A DNA stretch of 64,000 bases, taken from Anaerolineales bacterium. Its GTDB lineage: Bacteria > Chloroflexota > Anaerolineae > 4572-78 > J111. The stretch spans positions 124,001 through 188,000 of the forward strand of contig JABTUW010000006.1 in assembly GCA_015075185.1 (NCBI GenBank). The letters run 5' to 3'. How positions within the stretch are numbered: position 1 is the first letter of the stretch; each line of letters starts with the position of its first letter. Positions 25,063 to 33,680 of this stretch are shown here, piece after piece. The position numbers were made by a program, and so were the translations under genes. The notes beneath the pieces were generated by a model. The model ran no database searches. It was not told the origin of the DNA and saw only the letters and a list, made by a program, of their open reading frames with translations.

Positions 25063-26034
25063 TCAGTACACTTCGGGGTTAACGCAGGTGGGCAGCCGCC
25101 GGTCACTGAGGCCGGCGAGCAGGTTTTCTGCGGCCATGAGCGACATCTTATCACGGGTAGGTTTGCTGGCGCTGGCGATGTGGGGCGCGATAATTAAGTT
25201 GTCGAGTTCGAGGAGAGGGCTGTCCATGGGCAGCGGCTCAGGGTCGGTCACATCCAGAGCGGCGGCGAAGATTTTGCCCTCTTTCAGGGCTTCGTACAGG
25301 GCCTGCCCGTCAACCACCGGGCCGCGCGAGGTGTTAACTAAGACCGCGCTGGGCTTCATCAGGGCCAGGGTGTCGCGGTTGATCAGGTGGCGGGTTTGCT
25401 CGTTAAGGAGGGTGTGCAGGGAAACGAAGTCAGATTCGCGCAGCAGAGTCTCTAAATCCACCGCCGTGCCTGGCAGGTTCGAACCAGGTGCGACCATGGG
25501 ATCGTGATAGAGGATGCGCATGTCAAAGCCGCTGGCGCGTTTGGCCAGAGCCTGGCCGATGCGCCCGTAGCCGATAATCCCCAACGTGGCTCCGGTAATA
25601 TCCGGGCCGAGCAAAATGGACGGTCCCCAGGTTTTCCATTTACCGGCGCGGACATAGCGGTCGCCTTCAACCACCCGCCGGGCGGCCGCGACGAGCAGGG
25701 AGAAGGCAAAGTCGGCGGTGGCATCGGTCAGGATGCCGGGGGTGTTGCCGACCGGAATTTTGCGGGCGGTCGCCGCCGGGATGTCAATGTTATCAAAGCC
25801 AACGGCGTGATTGCTGATGACCTTTAATTGCGGGCCGGCCGCGTCCATGAGCTGGGCGTCAATCCGGTCGGTCAGCAGGCACAGCAGGCCATCTACCCCG
25901 CGCACCCGTTCCAGCAAGACCTCGTAGAGTGGCGGTAATTCTTCGGTCCACAGGTCAACCTCGCAGGCTTCCTTGACCAAGTCGAAACCTTTATCCGGGA
26001 TAATCCGGGTGACAAATACTTTGGGTTTAGCCAT
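25063..26034 (-). CDS. D-isomer 2-hydroxyacid dehydrogenase (glyoxylate/hydroxypyruvate reductase type)
   Basis: 323 residues. The NAD-binding Rossmann motif is GIIGYGRIGQALA. The catalytic Arg, Glu and His are in NTSRGPVVD, DVTDPEPLP and APHIASAS. The sequence is of the GyaR/glycerate dehydrogenase type, which reduces glyoxylate or hydroxypyruvate with NAD(P)H. A perfect ribosome site GGAGATTCTC precedes the ATG. The aminotransferase gene upstream on the same strand could share the glyoxylate/serine pathway, an inference from context. Confidence 0.9.
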   Translation of the reverse strand: MAKPKVFVTRIIPDKGFDLVKEACEVDLWTEELPPLYEVLLERVRGVDGLLCLLTDRIDAQLMDAAGPQLKVISNHAVGFDNIDIPAATARKIPVGNTPGILTDATADFAFSLLVAAARRVVEGDRYVRAGKWKTWGPSILLGPDITGATLGIIGYGRIGQALAKRASGFDMRILYHDPMVAPGSNLPGTAVDLETLLRESDFVSLHTLLNEQTRHLINRDTLALMKPSAVLVNTSRGPVVDGQALYEALKEGKIFAAALDVTDPEPLPMDSPLLELDNLIIAPHIASASKPTRDKMSLMAAENLLAGLSDRRLPTCVNPEVY

Positions 26035-26051
26035 GAGAATCTCCTTCGAAA

Positions 26052-26113
26052 ATAGTAGACGGTAGACAGGGAAATCATACGACTCTGCGACCTTGCTACC
26101 CTGCTACCTTTAT
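26052..26113. repeat. Dispersed intergenic repeat (GTAGACGGTAGACAGG type), copy 1
   Basis: This stretch is about 75% alike to 63407-63478, including the shared blocks AGTAGACGGTAGAC, AGACAGGG and CTGCGACCTTGCT. Both copies lie in spaces between genes. Confidence 0.7.
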
Positions 26114-26139
26114 TTTTATCAATGTTAAAAAGATAGTTA

Positions 26140-27336
26140 TTAACTTTCGGCCCAGGCTTTGAATTTGGCCAGGCCCTCTTTAATTTCTCCAACATTTATC
26201 CCTGAGTAAGCCAGCCGGATATAAAAATCCTTTTCGCCGGGCAGGGCGCGGCCAAAGTGCAAACGGGTGCAGGCCGAGACGCCGGTTTCGGTGAGCATCG
26301 CTTTGCGAAATTCGTCGTAATGGGTCAAGCCTTTTTTCTGCATCAGCCCGGTCACATTGGGGAACAGGTAAAAGGTGGCGTTGGGCCGGAAGCAGCGCAC
26401 GCCTTCAATCGAGTTCAGGATGTCTACGGCGGTGTCGCGCCGTTCCTTGAGCGTGGCTAAAATCTGCTTCACCTCGCTCTGGTCGCCGGTCAGTCCCTCA
26501 ATCGCGCCGTATTGGATAAAGTGGTTGGGGCAGGATTCATCGTTGACATTAAGCTTGGCAACTACGTCAATGATTTCCTTCGGGCCGATAGTTGCGCCCA
26601 GCCGCCAGCCGGTCATGGCGAATTTTTTGGAAAAGGTGTAGAGAATCACGCAGCGCTCGGCCATACCCGGCAGCGAGGCCAGGGAGCGGCTTTTACCTTC
26701 ATAGCGAATGTCAAAATAGGCCTCGTCGCACAAAACATACAGGTCGTGCCTGAGGACTAATTCGGCCACCTTTTCCAATTCCGCCGGCGAACATTCCGCG
26801 CCCATCGGATTTTGCAGATCGTTCAGCACCAATAGCCGGGTGCGGGGCGTAATACTTTTTTCCAGACCGGCCATGTCAAATGCAAAATTGTCTGTGCCTT
26901 CGACATAGCGGTAAGGGACGGCCTTGCCGCCGTGGAACTCGATTTGCGACTCGTAGATGGGATAGCCGGGATTGGGATAAAGGACTTCATCGCCCGGATT
27001 CATGAGAGCCATGATGAATTTGGTTATCGTTGGTTTGCCGCCCGGCTGGATGGCGACATTCTCCATAGCGTAACGGGTCCCGTGGGAGGCGTTGATGTCC
27101 TCGGCCAGCACGGCTCGCAGTTGCGGAATGCCGACATTAGGACAGTAGCCGGTTTTACCCTCTTTGATAGCTTTGAAGGAAGCTTCAACAACATTGGCGG
27201 GGGTCGGCAGGTTCATGTCGCCTAAATGAAAGGGGTAGACTTTATGTCCCTGGGCGGCAAAGGCCGCCGCCTCAGCCGAAACAGCAAACGCCGTTTCTGT
27301 ACCCAGTCGTGAAATACGGTCAGCTATTTTTATCAT
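26140..27336 (-). CDS. Class I/II pyridoxal-phosphate aminotransferase
   Basis: 398 residues of fold-type I. The PLP lysine lies in YTFSKKFAMTGWRLG; other family marks are NPGYPIYES, NDLQNPMGAECS (the N-P-x-G motif) and CDEAYFDIRYEG. Relatives include aspartate, alanine and serine-glyoxylate aminotransferases; the exact donor cannot be read. GAGGTGAACC precedes the ATG. It shares strand and spacing (105 bp) with the dehydrogenase downstream. Confidence 0.9.
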   Translation of the reverse strand: MIKIADRISRLGTETAFAVSAEAAAFAAQGHKVYPFHLGDMNLPTPANVVEASFKAIKEGKTGYCPNVGIPQLRAVLAEDINASHGTRYAMENVAIQPGGKPTITKFIMALMNPGDEVLYPNPGYPIYESQIEFHGGKAVPYRYVEGTDNFAFDMAGLEKSITPRTRLLVLNDLQNPMGAECSPAELEKVAELVLRHDLYVLCDEAYFDIRYEGKSRSLASLPGMAERCVILYTFSKKFAMTGWRLGATIGPKEIIDVVAKLNVNDESCPNHFIQYGAIEGLTGDQSEVKQILATLKERRDTAVDILNSIEGVRCFRPNATFYLFPNVTGLMQKKGLTHYDEFRKAMLTETGVSACTRLHFGRALPGEKDFYIRLAYSGINVGEIKEGLAKFKAWAES

Positions 27337-27594
27337 GGTTCACCTCAAGTTGATTAAATGGAGTTCAGGACAGAAAATCAGGGGATCGTCATGCGGACAG
27401 ACCACCCGCTGGTAGAAAATGGGGATATAAATGAATGTATCCTTATCACCGCTGTGGAGTTTAGCAAGTTGCTTGAATTTGGTCAAGTGGCTGAGATGCT
27501 GTGGAAATGATGATATTGACAGCAAGGTACAAGCCAAGTATAGTACACGCGCCAAATTCACCTCAATCAAAAACTGCTACTACGATTCAGTAAA

Positions 27595-27692
27595 TGTTAT
27601 TTCGAGGCTGTAAGCTGGGAAATCTCTTAAGCGGTACATCGGCACTAGGGATTTCTCCTTTATGCCCTCTGGGTACTTCGGTCGAAATGACA
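27595..27692 (-). repeat. 98-bp palindrome-ended repeat element, copy 1
   Basis: The ends are TGTTATTTCGA and TCGAAATGACA, nearly perfect inverted repeats. In reverse orientation about 45 consecutive bases are identical to the element at 52191-52288, and both are exactly 98 bp. The rest of the 395-bp gap (27337-27731) shows no gene. Confidence 0.8.
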
Positions 27693-27731
27693 TGGCTGGG
27701 CAGTTACAATTTATAGAAAAAGGAAACAGCT

Positions 27732-28121
27732 ATGAAAATAGAACATGTCGCCTTCAATGTGCCCGATGCCGTCAAAGCAGCCCACTGGTATGTCGAACAC
27801 CTGGGCATGCAGATTGTGCGATCCTCCAGCGAGTCGCCTTATATCCACTTTATTGCCGACAGCGCCGGGCAAACCGTGCTGGAGCTTTACAGCAATCCGG
27901 CCGTTCCCACCCCGGATTATGCGAGTATGCACCCCTTCAGCCTGCACATTGCCTTTGTCGTAGACGATATTGAAGCCGTGAAAGCGCGCCTGGCGGCAGC
28001 CGGGGCAACCCTGGACGGCGAAACGACCACCACCCCGGCCGGTGATCAGTTAGCTTTTGTCCGCGACCCCTGGGGTGTCACCTTGCAGTTGGCCAAGCGG
28101 GTCAACCCTTTGTTAGGCTGA
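27732..28121 (+). CDS. Glyoxalase/bleomycin-resistance (VOC) family protein
   Basis: 129 residues with two beta-alpha-beta-beta-beta modules. Possible metal ligands are H5 (MKIEHVAF), E56 or so (TVLELYS), H78 (LHIAFVV) and a late acidic residue. The family includes lactoylglutathione lyases, dioxygenases and resistance proteins; the substrate cannot be inferred. AAAGGAAACAGCT precedes the ATG. It stands alone between two repeat-filled gaps. Confidence 0.88.
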   Translation: MKIEHVAFNVPDAVKAAHWYVEHLGMQIVRSSSESPYIHFIADSAGQTVLELYSNPAVPTPDYASMHPFSLHIAFVVDDIEAVKARLAAAGATLDGETTTTPAGDQLAFVRDPWGVTLQLAKRVNPLLG

Positions 28122-28300
28122 GGCGAAGAGGCGAGGACTGGATGAAGAACGTGAGGCTAAAGCCGTCACGCTGAGAGGGCAAAGCTCTTCGAGCTAAGTT
28201 TCAGCCCGTCAGGGTTTCGCCCTTTCAGGCCGACGGCTTCAGCCTCGGCTATTTGGCTCATAACTCTTCGCATCCTCGCCTCACATTTCCTCGCCTCATG
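28122..28300. repeat. Palindromic repeat cluster with nested inverted repeats
   Basis: The gap starts with GAGGCGAAGAGGCGAGG and ends with its rough inverse (CTCTTCGCATCCTCGCCTC), enclosing a second inverted pair (GAGGCTAAAGCCGTC against GACGGCTTCAGCCTC). A related inner unit occurs near 32960-33060. Confidence 0.65.
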
Positions 28301-28318
28301 GATTAATTGAGATTTCCT

Positions 28319-29521
28319 ATGACGCTGGTTCAACCCCACTCCGGCCCACCCCTCCAACTCCGGCTGGCCCGCGACCTGACCCGTTCGATCAAGCGCGGCC
28401 ACCCCTGGGTTTACGCCGAGGCCCTGCGCCAACTGCCGCCAGCCCCGCCAGGCGCGCCGGCGCTGCTGCTGGATAACAAGAAAGGGCGGGAGATCGCTCG
28501 CGGCTTTTACGACCCGCACAGCCCGCTGGCTTTCCGTGTCTGCACGACTGCGCCGGGCGAGAAACTGAATGAACGCTGGGCGCAAAAGCGCTTTGAGCGC
28601 GCCCTGGCGCTGCGCCGGATGCTGTTTGACCGGCGCACCACCGGCTTCCGGATGTTCAACGGCGAAGGCGACGGTCTGCCGGGTTTGGTCTGTGACATTT
28701 ACGGCGATGGAGCAGTGCTGCAACTGGACGGGGCGGGGCCGAGCGGCTTCTGGCACGCCCCCGGCATTGCCGAGTGGCTGGCCCAGGCTCTCCCGGTAAA
28801 GTGGGTCTACGAGCGCAGCCGGGTCGAAGGAACTATTGTGGGGCACTCCTGGCTGGGCGAGACGCCCTCAGCCCCCGTTCATTTCCTCGAAAATGGGGTG
28901 AGTTTTGCTGTAGATGTCGTGCGGGGACAAAAAACCGGCTTCTTTCTCGACCAGCGCGACAACCGCCAAAAAATCCGGGAAGTGGCGGCGGGCCGGCGCG
29001 TTCTCAATGGCTTTGGTTACACCGGCGGCTTTTCGATCTATGCAGGACTGGGTGGAGCCAGGCATGTCACCACCGTGGACCTGGCGGCCCCGGCGCTGGC
29101 GGCAGCCCAGGCGAATTGGGCGCTGAATGATCTCCCACCCGCCATGCACGAGGCGGTAGCTGCCGACGCTTTTGAGTTTCTGGCCGAGGCCGCCGGGCAG
29201 GAAACTTTTTGGGATTTGGTCATTGTTGACCCGCCCTCCTTTGCCGCGTCACAGGCCGCCGTGCCGAAGGCCATCGCCGCTTATCAAAAGCTGATCGGCG
29301 CGGCGGCAGGCGTGACTGCGCCGGACGGGCTGCTGGCGGCGGCGTCATGTTCCAGCCACGTGGGGCTGGAGGCATTTTTGAGGGCCTGCGAGGAAGGCAT
29401 CTCCCTGGCCCGCCGCAAGGCAACGGCGCTGTACCTCGGTGGGCAGCCGGCGGATCATCCAACCCCGCTGGCCCTGCCGGAGTTTCGCTATCTGAAGTTT
29501 GTGCTGATGCGAGTGGAGTGA
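28319..29521 (+). CDS. Class I rRNA (cytosine-C5)-methyltransferase, RlmI-like
   Basis: About 400 residues. An N-terminal PUA-like domain (IKRGHPWVYAEAL) is followed by a linker (FFLDQRDNRQKI) and a Rossmann methyltransferase domain with NGFGYTGGFSIYA (SAM loop), VDPPSFA (motif IV) and AASCSSHV, which holds the candidate catalytic Cys. RlmI methylates C1962 of 23S rRNA. I start at the ATG at 28319; TTG at 28307 is also in frame. Confidence 0.88.
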   Translation: MTLVQPHSGPPLQLRLARDLTRSIKRGHPWVYAEALRQLPPAPPGAPALLLDNKKGREIARGFYDPHSPLAFRVCTTAPGEKLNERWAQKRFERALALRRMLFDRRTTGFRMFNGEGDGLPGLVCDIYGDGAVLQLDGAGPSGFWHAPGIAEWLAQALPVKWVYERSRVEGTIVGHSWLGETPSAPVHFLENGVSFAVDVVRGQKTGFFLDQRDNRQKIREVAAGRRVLNGFGYTGGFSIYAGLGGARHVTTVDLAAPALAAAQANWALNDLPPAMHEAVAADAFEFLAEAAGQETFWDLVIVDPPSFAASQAAVPKAIAAYQKLIGAAAGVTAPDGLLAAASCSSHVGLEAFLRACEEGISLARRKATALYLGGQPADHPTPLALPEFRYLKFVLMRVE

Positions 29522-29566
29522 AATCACGAATGGCACGAATAGGCGAATATCACGAATAGTTGGCAT

Positions 29567-29598
29567 AAAAAGGAGTGCGGATTTCAGCCCGCACTCCT
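29567..29598 (-). terminator. Rho-independent terminator of the fasciclin-LysM gene
   Basis: Perfect 10-bp stem AGGAGTGCGG/CCGCACTCCT with an 8-nt loop, followed on the minus strand by T residues. Confidence 0.85.
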
Positions 29599-29619
29599 CT
29601 ATTAGCTGCAAACTATAAT

Positions 29620-30804
29620 CTATGATTGGCCGGCTTTGGCCGCCGGTATTTGCTCCGGAGCAACTCCCTGCATGGCGCAGGTGGGGCTGTCAGAGCAGCT
29701 CAAGGTGATGGCTTGACCGGCCTCAAGTTCAAACGTGCCGGGAGCGACGCTGAAATCCCCGCCCGGTTGGTGGGCATGGTAGGTGTACTGGCCCGGTTCC
29801 AGGATAAATTCCTGCTTGCCATCGGGCGGGATCACCAGCGAGTCAGGCGTCGGCCCACTCAGGTCAAACACCAGATCCACAAAACTAAAGTTCTCAAAAA
29901 TCACAATGGCTTTGCCTTCGGGAACAGCAGTGATTTGGTCAGCGGCCGTCGTTGCGGCATCCTGCGGAGTTGCGGCGTCTTCGCCCGTCGTCGTTGTTGC
30001 TACAGCTTCCGCCGAGCCGGGGATGCAGATTGTCTGTCCCACTTCAATTAAGTCAGGATCGTCAATGGCGGCATAGGTTTGATTGCCGGCCGCAGCGGCA
30101 TTGGTCGCTTCGACAATCTGGGAGAAGGCCAACGGGTCGCCCAGGTACTTGGCCGCAATCTGGCTCAACGAGTCGCTGGCCTGAACTACGTAGTTCTCGG
30201 CGCAGCCCGCGGCCGTTACCTCAGCCGGTGTTGTCCCGCCGGGAGCAGTGGCGCTGTCGTCCATCACCGCGTCCCCGGTCCCGGTGACAAGTTCGCCTGT
30301 TGGCGGCATCAGCACGGTGTCAATAACATGAATGACGCCGTTCGAGCCGGTCAAATCCGGCGTGATCACTTCGGCTCCGTTGACCATGACCGTCTCCCCC
30401 TGGGTGGTGATGGTCAAAGCCTGGCCGGTCAGGGCCTCGAACGATTCTTGCTGGATGACATCCGCTGCGGCTAAGCGGCCCTCGACGATGTGGTAGAGCA
30501 GCAGGTCGGTCAGCGCCTGTTGGTTGGCAAACAAATCTTCTAACGTCCCTTCAGGCAGTTTGGCAAACGCCTCGTCCGTCGGGGCAAAAACGGTGAAGGG
30601 GCCTTCCCCTTGCAGCCGGTCAACCAGTCCCGCCTGTTCCAGCGCCGCGACCAGGGTCGTGAACTGTCCCTGCTCGGTAGCCATATCTACAATTCCTTTT
30701 TGGCTTTCCGTCTGCTCGGGCGGTGCAGCCAGGGTAAGGGGCGCCAATAAAGCTACCCAGACCAACATCACGATGAAAGAAACAGCTTTCAATTTTTTGC
30801 GCAT
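29620..30804 (-). CDS. Secreted fasciclin-LysM protein with C-terminal beta domain
   Basis: 394 residues: signal peptide ending near LTLAAPP; FAS1 domain (about 35-165, GPFTVFAPTDEAFAKLP, SNGVIHVIDTVLMP); Thr/Ala/Pro linker; LysM domain (YVVQASDSLSQIAAKYLGD ... EVGQTICIPG); second linker; and a C-terminal domain (about 300-394) with two Cys that may form a disulfide and a YHAH motif recalling a cupredoxin-like beta sandwich. LysM binds wall glycans, so it may tether an adhesive module. Unlike the first fasciclin it has no LPxTG-like tail. Confidence 0.85.
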   Translation of the reverse strand: MRKKLKAVSFIVMLVWVALLAPLTLAAPPEQTESQKGIVDMATEQGQFTTLVAALEQAGLVDRLQGEGPFTVFAPTDEAFAKLPEGTLEDLFANQQALTDLLLYHIVEGRLAAADVIQQESFEALTGQALTITTQGETVMVNGAEVITPDLTGSNGVIHVIDTVLMPPTGELVTGTGDAVMDDSATAPGGTTPAEVTAAGCAENYVVQASDSLSQIAAKYLGDPLAFSQIVEATNAAAAGNQTYAAIDDPDLIEVGQTICIPGSAEAVATTTTGEDAATPQDAATTAADQITAVPEGKAIVIFENFSFVDLVFDLSGPTPDSLVIPPDGKQEFILEPGQYTYHAHQPGGDFSVAPGTFELEAGQAITLSCSDSPTCAMQGVAPEQIPAAKAGQS

Positions 30805-30991
30805 CTTAAACTCTCCTTCAACTTAAAAAATAGGGTTTGTAACGTTCTTTTTTGGTTCCCGGCAAAAAAGAATATAGGCATGGTAACGGCTAACGGAGTA
30901 TTTGCCTACACTCGATTGGGTGAATTTAGGGGAAAAGCATAGCCCAGGTGAGTTATTTTGGCGCAATTGGTCAGTAAGAACTCGACCGATC

Positions 30992-32599
30992 TTACAGTCC
31001 GGAATCGGCGAAAACGGGGGCGAGCAGGTTATCCACCGGCACGTAATCATCGGTCAGAATGAGCGGCCGGCCCTGCTGCAGATAGCCGGCCAGCTCGGCC
31101 GGGGTGACAAACTGCCTGTCCAGGGCTGACGGTTGGGCTGGTTTGTGGATGGGCAGCTCCCGGTTGGCGGCGACAATGACATAGGTCTGGCGGCTGAGCT
31201 GGCCTATTTCACTGACGACGGGCGAGACATACACCTCATCAAAAACCTGCTGCAAGGTGGAGACGTAAGCCCGCAAAAAGTCACCCTGCCGGCCGTCAAT
31301 GATGTTGACCAGATAGAGGCCGTTGGGGGTCAGGTGGGCGGCGACCTGCCGGTCGAATTCCAGAGTGGTCAGGTGATAAGGCACGGAAAAATCATTGAAA
31401 GCGTCGCCGACGATCAAGTCGTAGCGCGCAGCGGGCGGCAGGTTGGCCATGAAGCGCCGGGCGTCTTCGTTGAAGGTGACGATACTCGTATCGGCGGGCA
31501 GACCCAACTCGGCGTAAGCGGTCTGGGTCACGCCGGGGTCAATTTCAACCACCTCGATCCGGCTGCCGGGATGCACTACCTCCAGGTAACGGGGAAAGGT
31601 GTAGCCCCCGCCGCCAATGAACAGCGCCGAGAGCGAGGGTGCGCCGGGAAAAGCGGCTTTGACCACATCGGCATAGACCTTCTCATAGCCGTAGCGCAGG
31701 TAAGTGGGATCGTCCGGGTCAACGTAGCTGTGGACCAGCCGGTCGAGGGTGAGAACGTACAGATTTGGCTCTTTGTCGTCGGGCCGGACCTTGATACAGT
31801 AGTAGTCCGTTTCGCGGAGGCAGGGGCTGCCCAGCCAGCCCCGCTGCCAGACCAGGCTCGACAGGGCCAAAAACAGGCCAAAGAGAGCCAGCGGGCCGTA
31901 GCGCAATTGCCGGCGGGCGCTCAGGCCGATGGCCGCGCCGATGAGCAGCAGTCCCCCGGCCACCCCCCAGACCAGCAGGCGCGTGCCAAAGGCGCTGATC
32001 AGAAAGAAGCCGGTGGCAAAGGTCCCGGCAATGCTGCCGGCGGCCCCGGCGGCATAAATTTTGCCGACGACATCGCCGGTGCGGTTCAGGTCGGCCAGGG
32101 TCAGCTTGACCACCACCGGGCTGATGGTGCCGAGCAGGGTGCCGGGCAGCAAAAAGACAACGGTAAAAACCAGCAGCACGCCTACGATGATCGGCAGCTC
32201 CAGCTCCCGCAGCGGATGGATCAGATCAATCGTCCAGAGGATACTGGCGCTGCCGGCGGCTGAAATGACAAACAACCAGGCCAGGGTGGTCAGGCTGGCC
32301 CAGCGGTCGGCGATTTTGCCGCCGAGGTAGTTGCCCAGGCTGATGCCGGCCAGGATCACGCCGATGATGCTGGTCCAGGTGTAGAGGCTGACCCCGACAA
32401 TGGGCGCGGTCAGCCGCCCGGCGACCAGTTCCAGGACCAGGATGCCGAAATTGGAGAGAAAGACGATCAGCGTGGCGACCAGGGGGTGCAGGCGCTCAGG
32501 GGCATGGGACTCAGGGGCAATGTCTATGGCCGGGATTATAGTCGCAAGGAAGAAAAAGGGAAAGCTGTCCACCGAGGGCTGGAAGCCCCCGGCTGCCAT
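30992..32599 (-). CDS. Membrane-fused spermidine-synthase-like protein
   Basis: Up to 535 residues. The first ~270 form about eight membrane helices; the rest is a Rossmann domain of the polyamine aminopropyltransferase fold (FIGGGGYTFPRYLE, EVVEIDPGVTQ, DARRFM, DLIVGDAFNDFSVPYHL, TDDYVPVDNLL). The GGGGYTF and VGDAF motifs match spermidine-synthase-like proteins of unknown substrate. The true start is uncertain: the first ~9 residues from ATG 32599 are encoded by a palindromic repeat, so translation may begin downstream, for example at GTG 32572. Confidence 0.82.
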   Translation of the reverse strand: MAAGGFQPSVDSFPFFFLATIIPAIDIAPESHAPERLHPLVATLIVFLSNFGILVLELVAGRLTAPIVGVSLYTWTSIIGVILAGISLGNYLGGKIADRWASLTTLAWLFVISAAGSASILWTIDLIHPLRELELPIIVGVLLVFTVVFLLPGTLLGTISPVVVKLTLADLNRTGDVVGKIYAAGAAGSIAGTFATGFFLISAFGTRLLVWGVAGGLLLIGAAIGLSARRQLRYGPLALFGLFLALSSLVWQRGWLGSPCLRETDYYCIKVRPDDKEPNLYVLTLDRLVHSYVDPDDPTYLRYGYEKVYADVVKAAFPGAPSLSALFIGGGGYTFPRYLEVVHPGSRIEVVEIDPGVTQTAYAELGLPADTSIVTFNEDARRFMANLPPAARYDLIVGDAFNDFSVPYHLTTLEFDRQVAAHLTPNGLYLVNIIDGRQGDFLRAYVSTLQQVFDEVYVSPVVSEIGQLSRQTYVIVAANRELPIHKPAQPSALDRQFVTPAELAGYLQQGRPLILTDDYVPVDNLLAPVFADSGL

Positions 32600-33140
32600 A
32601 GGTGAAAACCGCTTAAAAGCGGTTCAGCAGCCTGCTTCAGCGGGCTTCCAGCTAGGGCAGCCGGGCGTTTCCCTGGCCTACCCACCAGGGCAGGCAACGC
32701 GCGGCGGGCGGCGTGGCTGAGGTGATTTTGTAATTACCGAATGCTCTCAGAAGTATATTTTCTAACAGGCAGCATCATATCCCGTGTCGCATCCTGATCG
32801 CATCGTGCTCGCATCCTGATCGCATCGTGCTCGCATCTTGCTCCTTCCAAAACCCCTCATAATTGGGGTGTTATCAGTAGCAGAAATGTAGTAGGATAGA
32901 GTTAGACCAGAGCTGTCAGACAAGGAAATAGGGTAATCGCAGACGAACCTTGCCTGCGAGCCTGAGGCTGAAGCCATCAGGCTGAAAAGGCGAAGCATCC
33001 TGAAGGATGCTCAAATTTAGGGCGCTTTAGCGTCCTTTGCCCTCTTAGCTTGAGGTTTCAACCCCAAGCGACTTGGCTGCAAATCGAGTCTGCGATTGCC
33101 CCAGGCAAGGAAACAGGAGGTATTGATTGTTAAAGATGGC
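32600..33140. repeat. Intergenic region packed with palindromic repeats
   Basis: No supported gene. The interval opens with AACCGCTTAAAAGCGGTT and a nested GGCTTCCAG pair, followed by a tandem of ATCGCATCGTGCTCGC-like units (about 32795-32840) and a unit near 32955-33065 related to the one at 28150-28250. Confidence 0.65.
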
Positions 33141-33650
33141 TAAAGTGATCGGTCCATTATTCAGTATGAGGGTGTCGGGGGCGCTGGGCGAGATTATTTT
33201 GACCGGCGCGGCTTTGTGCGGCGGAAAGGGCGGGTGCGCGACCCGAAAACGAGCCGCCAGGGTGATTTCCGGCAGGCGATGATGGCGGCCCAGGAGGGGT
33301 GAAAGTGTGCGGCCCTGCAGACGCGGCAGGCGCTGCGGCGGCTCAGCCCTGAGCCGGCCCGCTGGAGCGCCTTCTGCTGAAACATTTGCTGGGACCGGGG
33401 CGGTCAACCTACAACGAGTGCCTGGCCCGGTATGCTGAGCCGGGGCTGGAGCAGAGCGGGTGGGAAGCGGCGGCGGTTAAGGCGGGGTTACGCCCGGTCA
33501 GCCTGGCCTATGCCGGCGACACGGCGATTTCGGCGGGGCGCAGTTGTTTTGCTGGCCTCGACCCTGTTTTCGCTGGGCGTGTATGGAGAGAGACAGGCCA
33601 GCCCGGCGGCAATGCGGCGGTGTGGCAAGAGCGCATTATGTCATAACTCA
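33141..33650 (+). pseudogene. Decayed gene of unknown family with several frameshifts
   Basis: Three coding-like stretches follow each other in different frames. The first reads RDYFDRRGFVRRKGRVR and DPKTSRQGDFRQAMMAAQEG before a stop near 33301. The second is short. The third begins KHLLGPGRSTYNECLARYAE and continues through SGWEAAAVKAGLRPVSLAY. Together they read like one protein of about 150 residues broken by at least two frameshifts. I do not recognise it. It lies just beyond the 3' end of the integron integrase. Confidence 0.5.
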
Positions 33651-33680
33651 TTCGGTCCACTCGTTCCAGACCGGGTTGAG

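Noticed and set aside
28122..28846. 226-residue minus-strand frame
   Set aside because: It is antisense to the RlmI-like gene and starts in its coding region; motifs are clear only on the plus strand.
32795..32840. Short tandem units considered as a CRISPR array
   Set aside because: The units (ATCGCATCGTGCTCGC type) are directly adjacent without unique spacers, and no cas gene is near.
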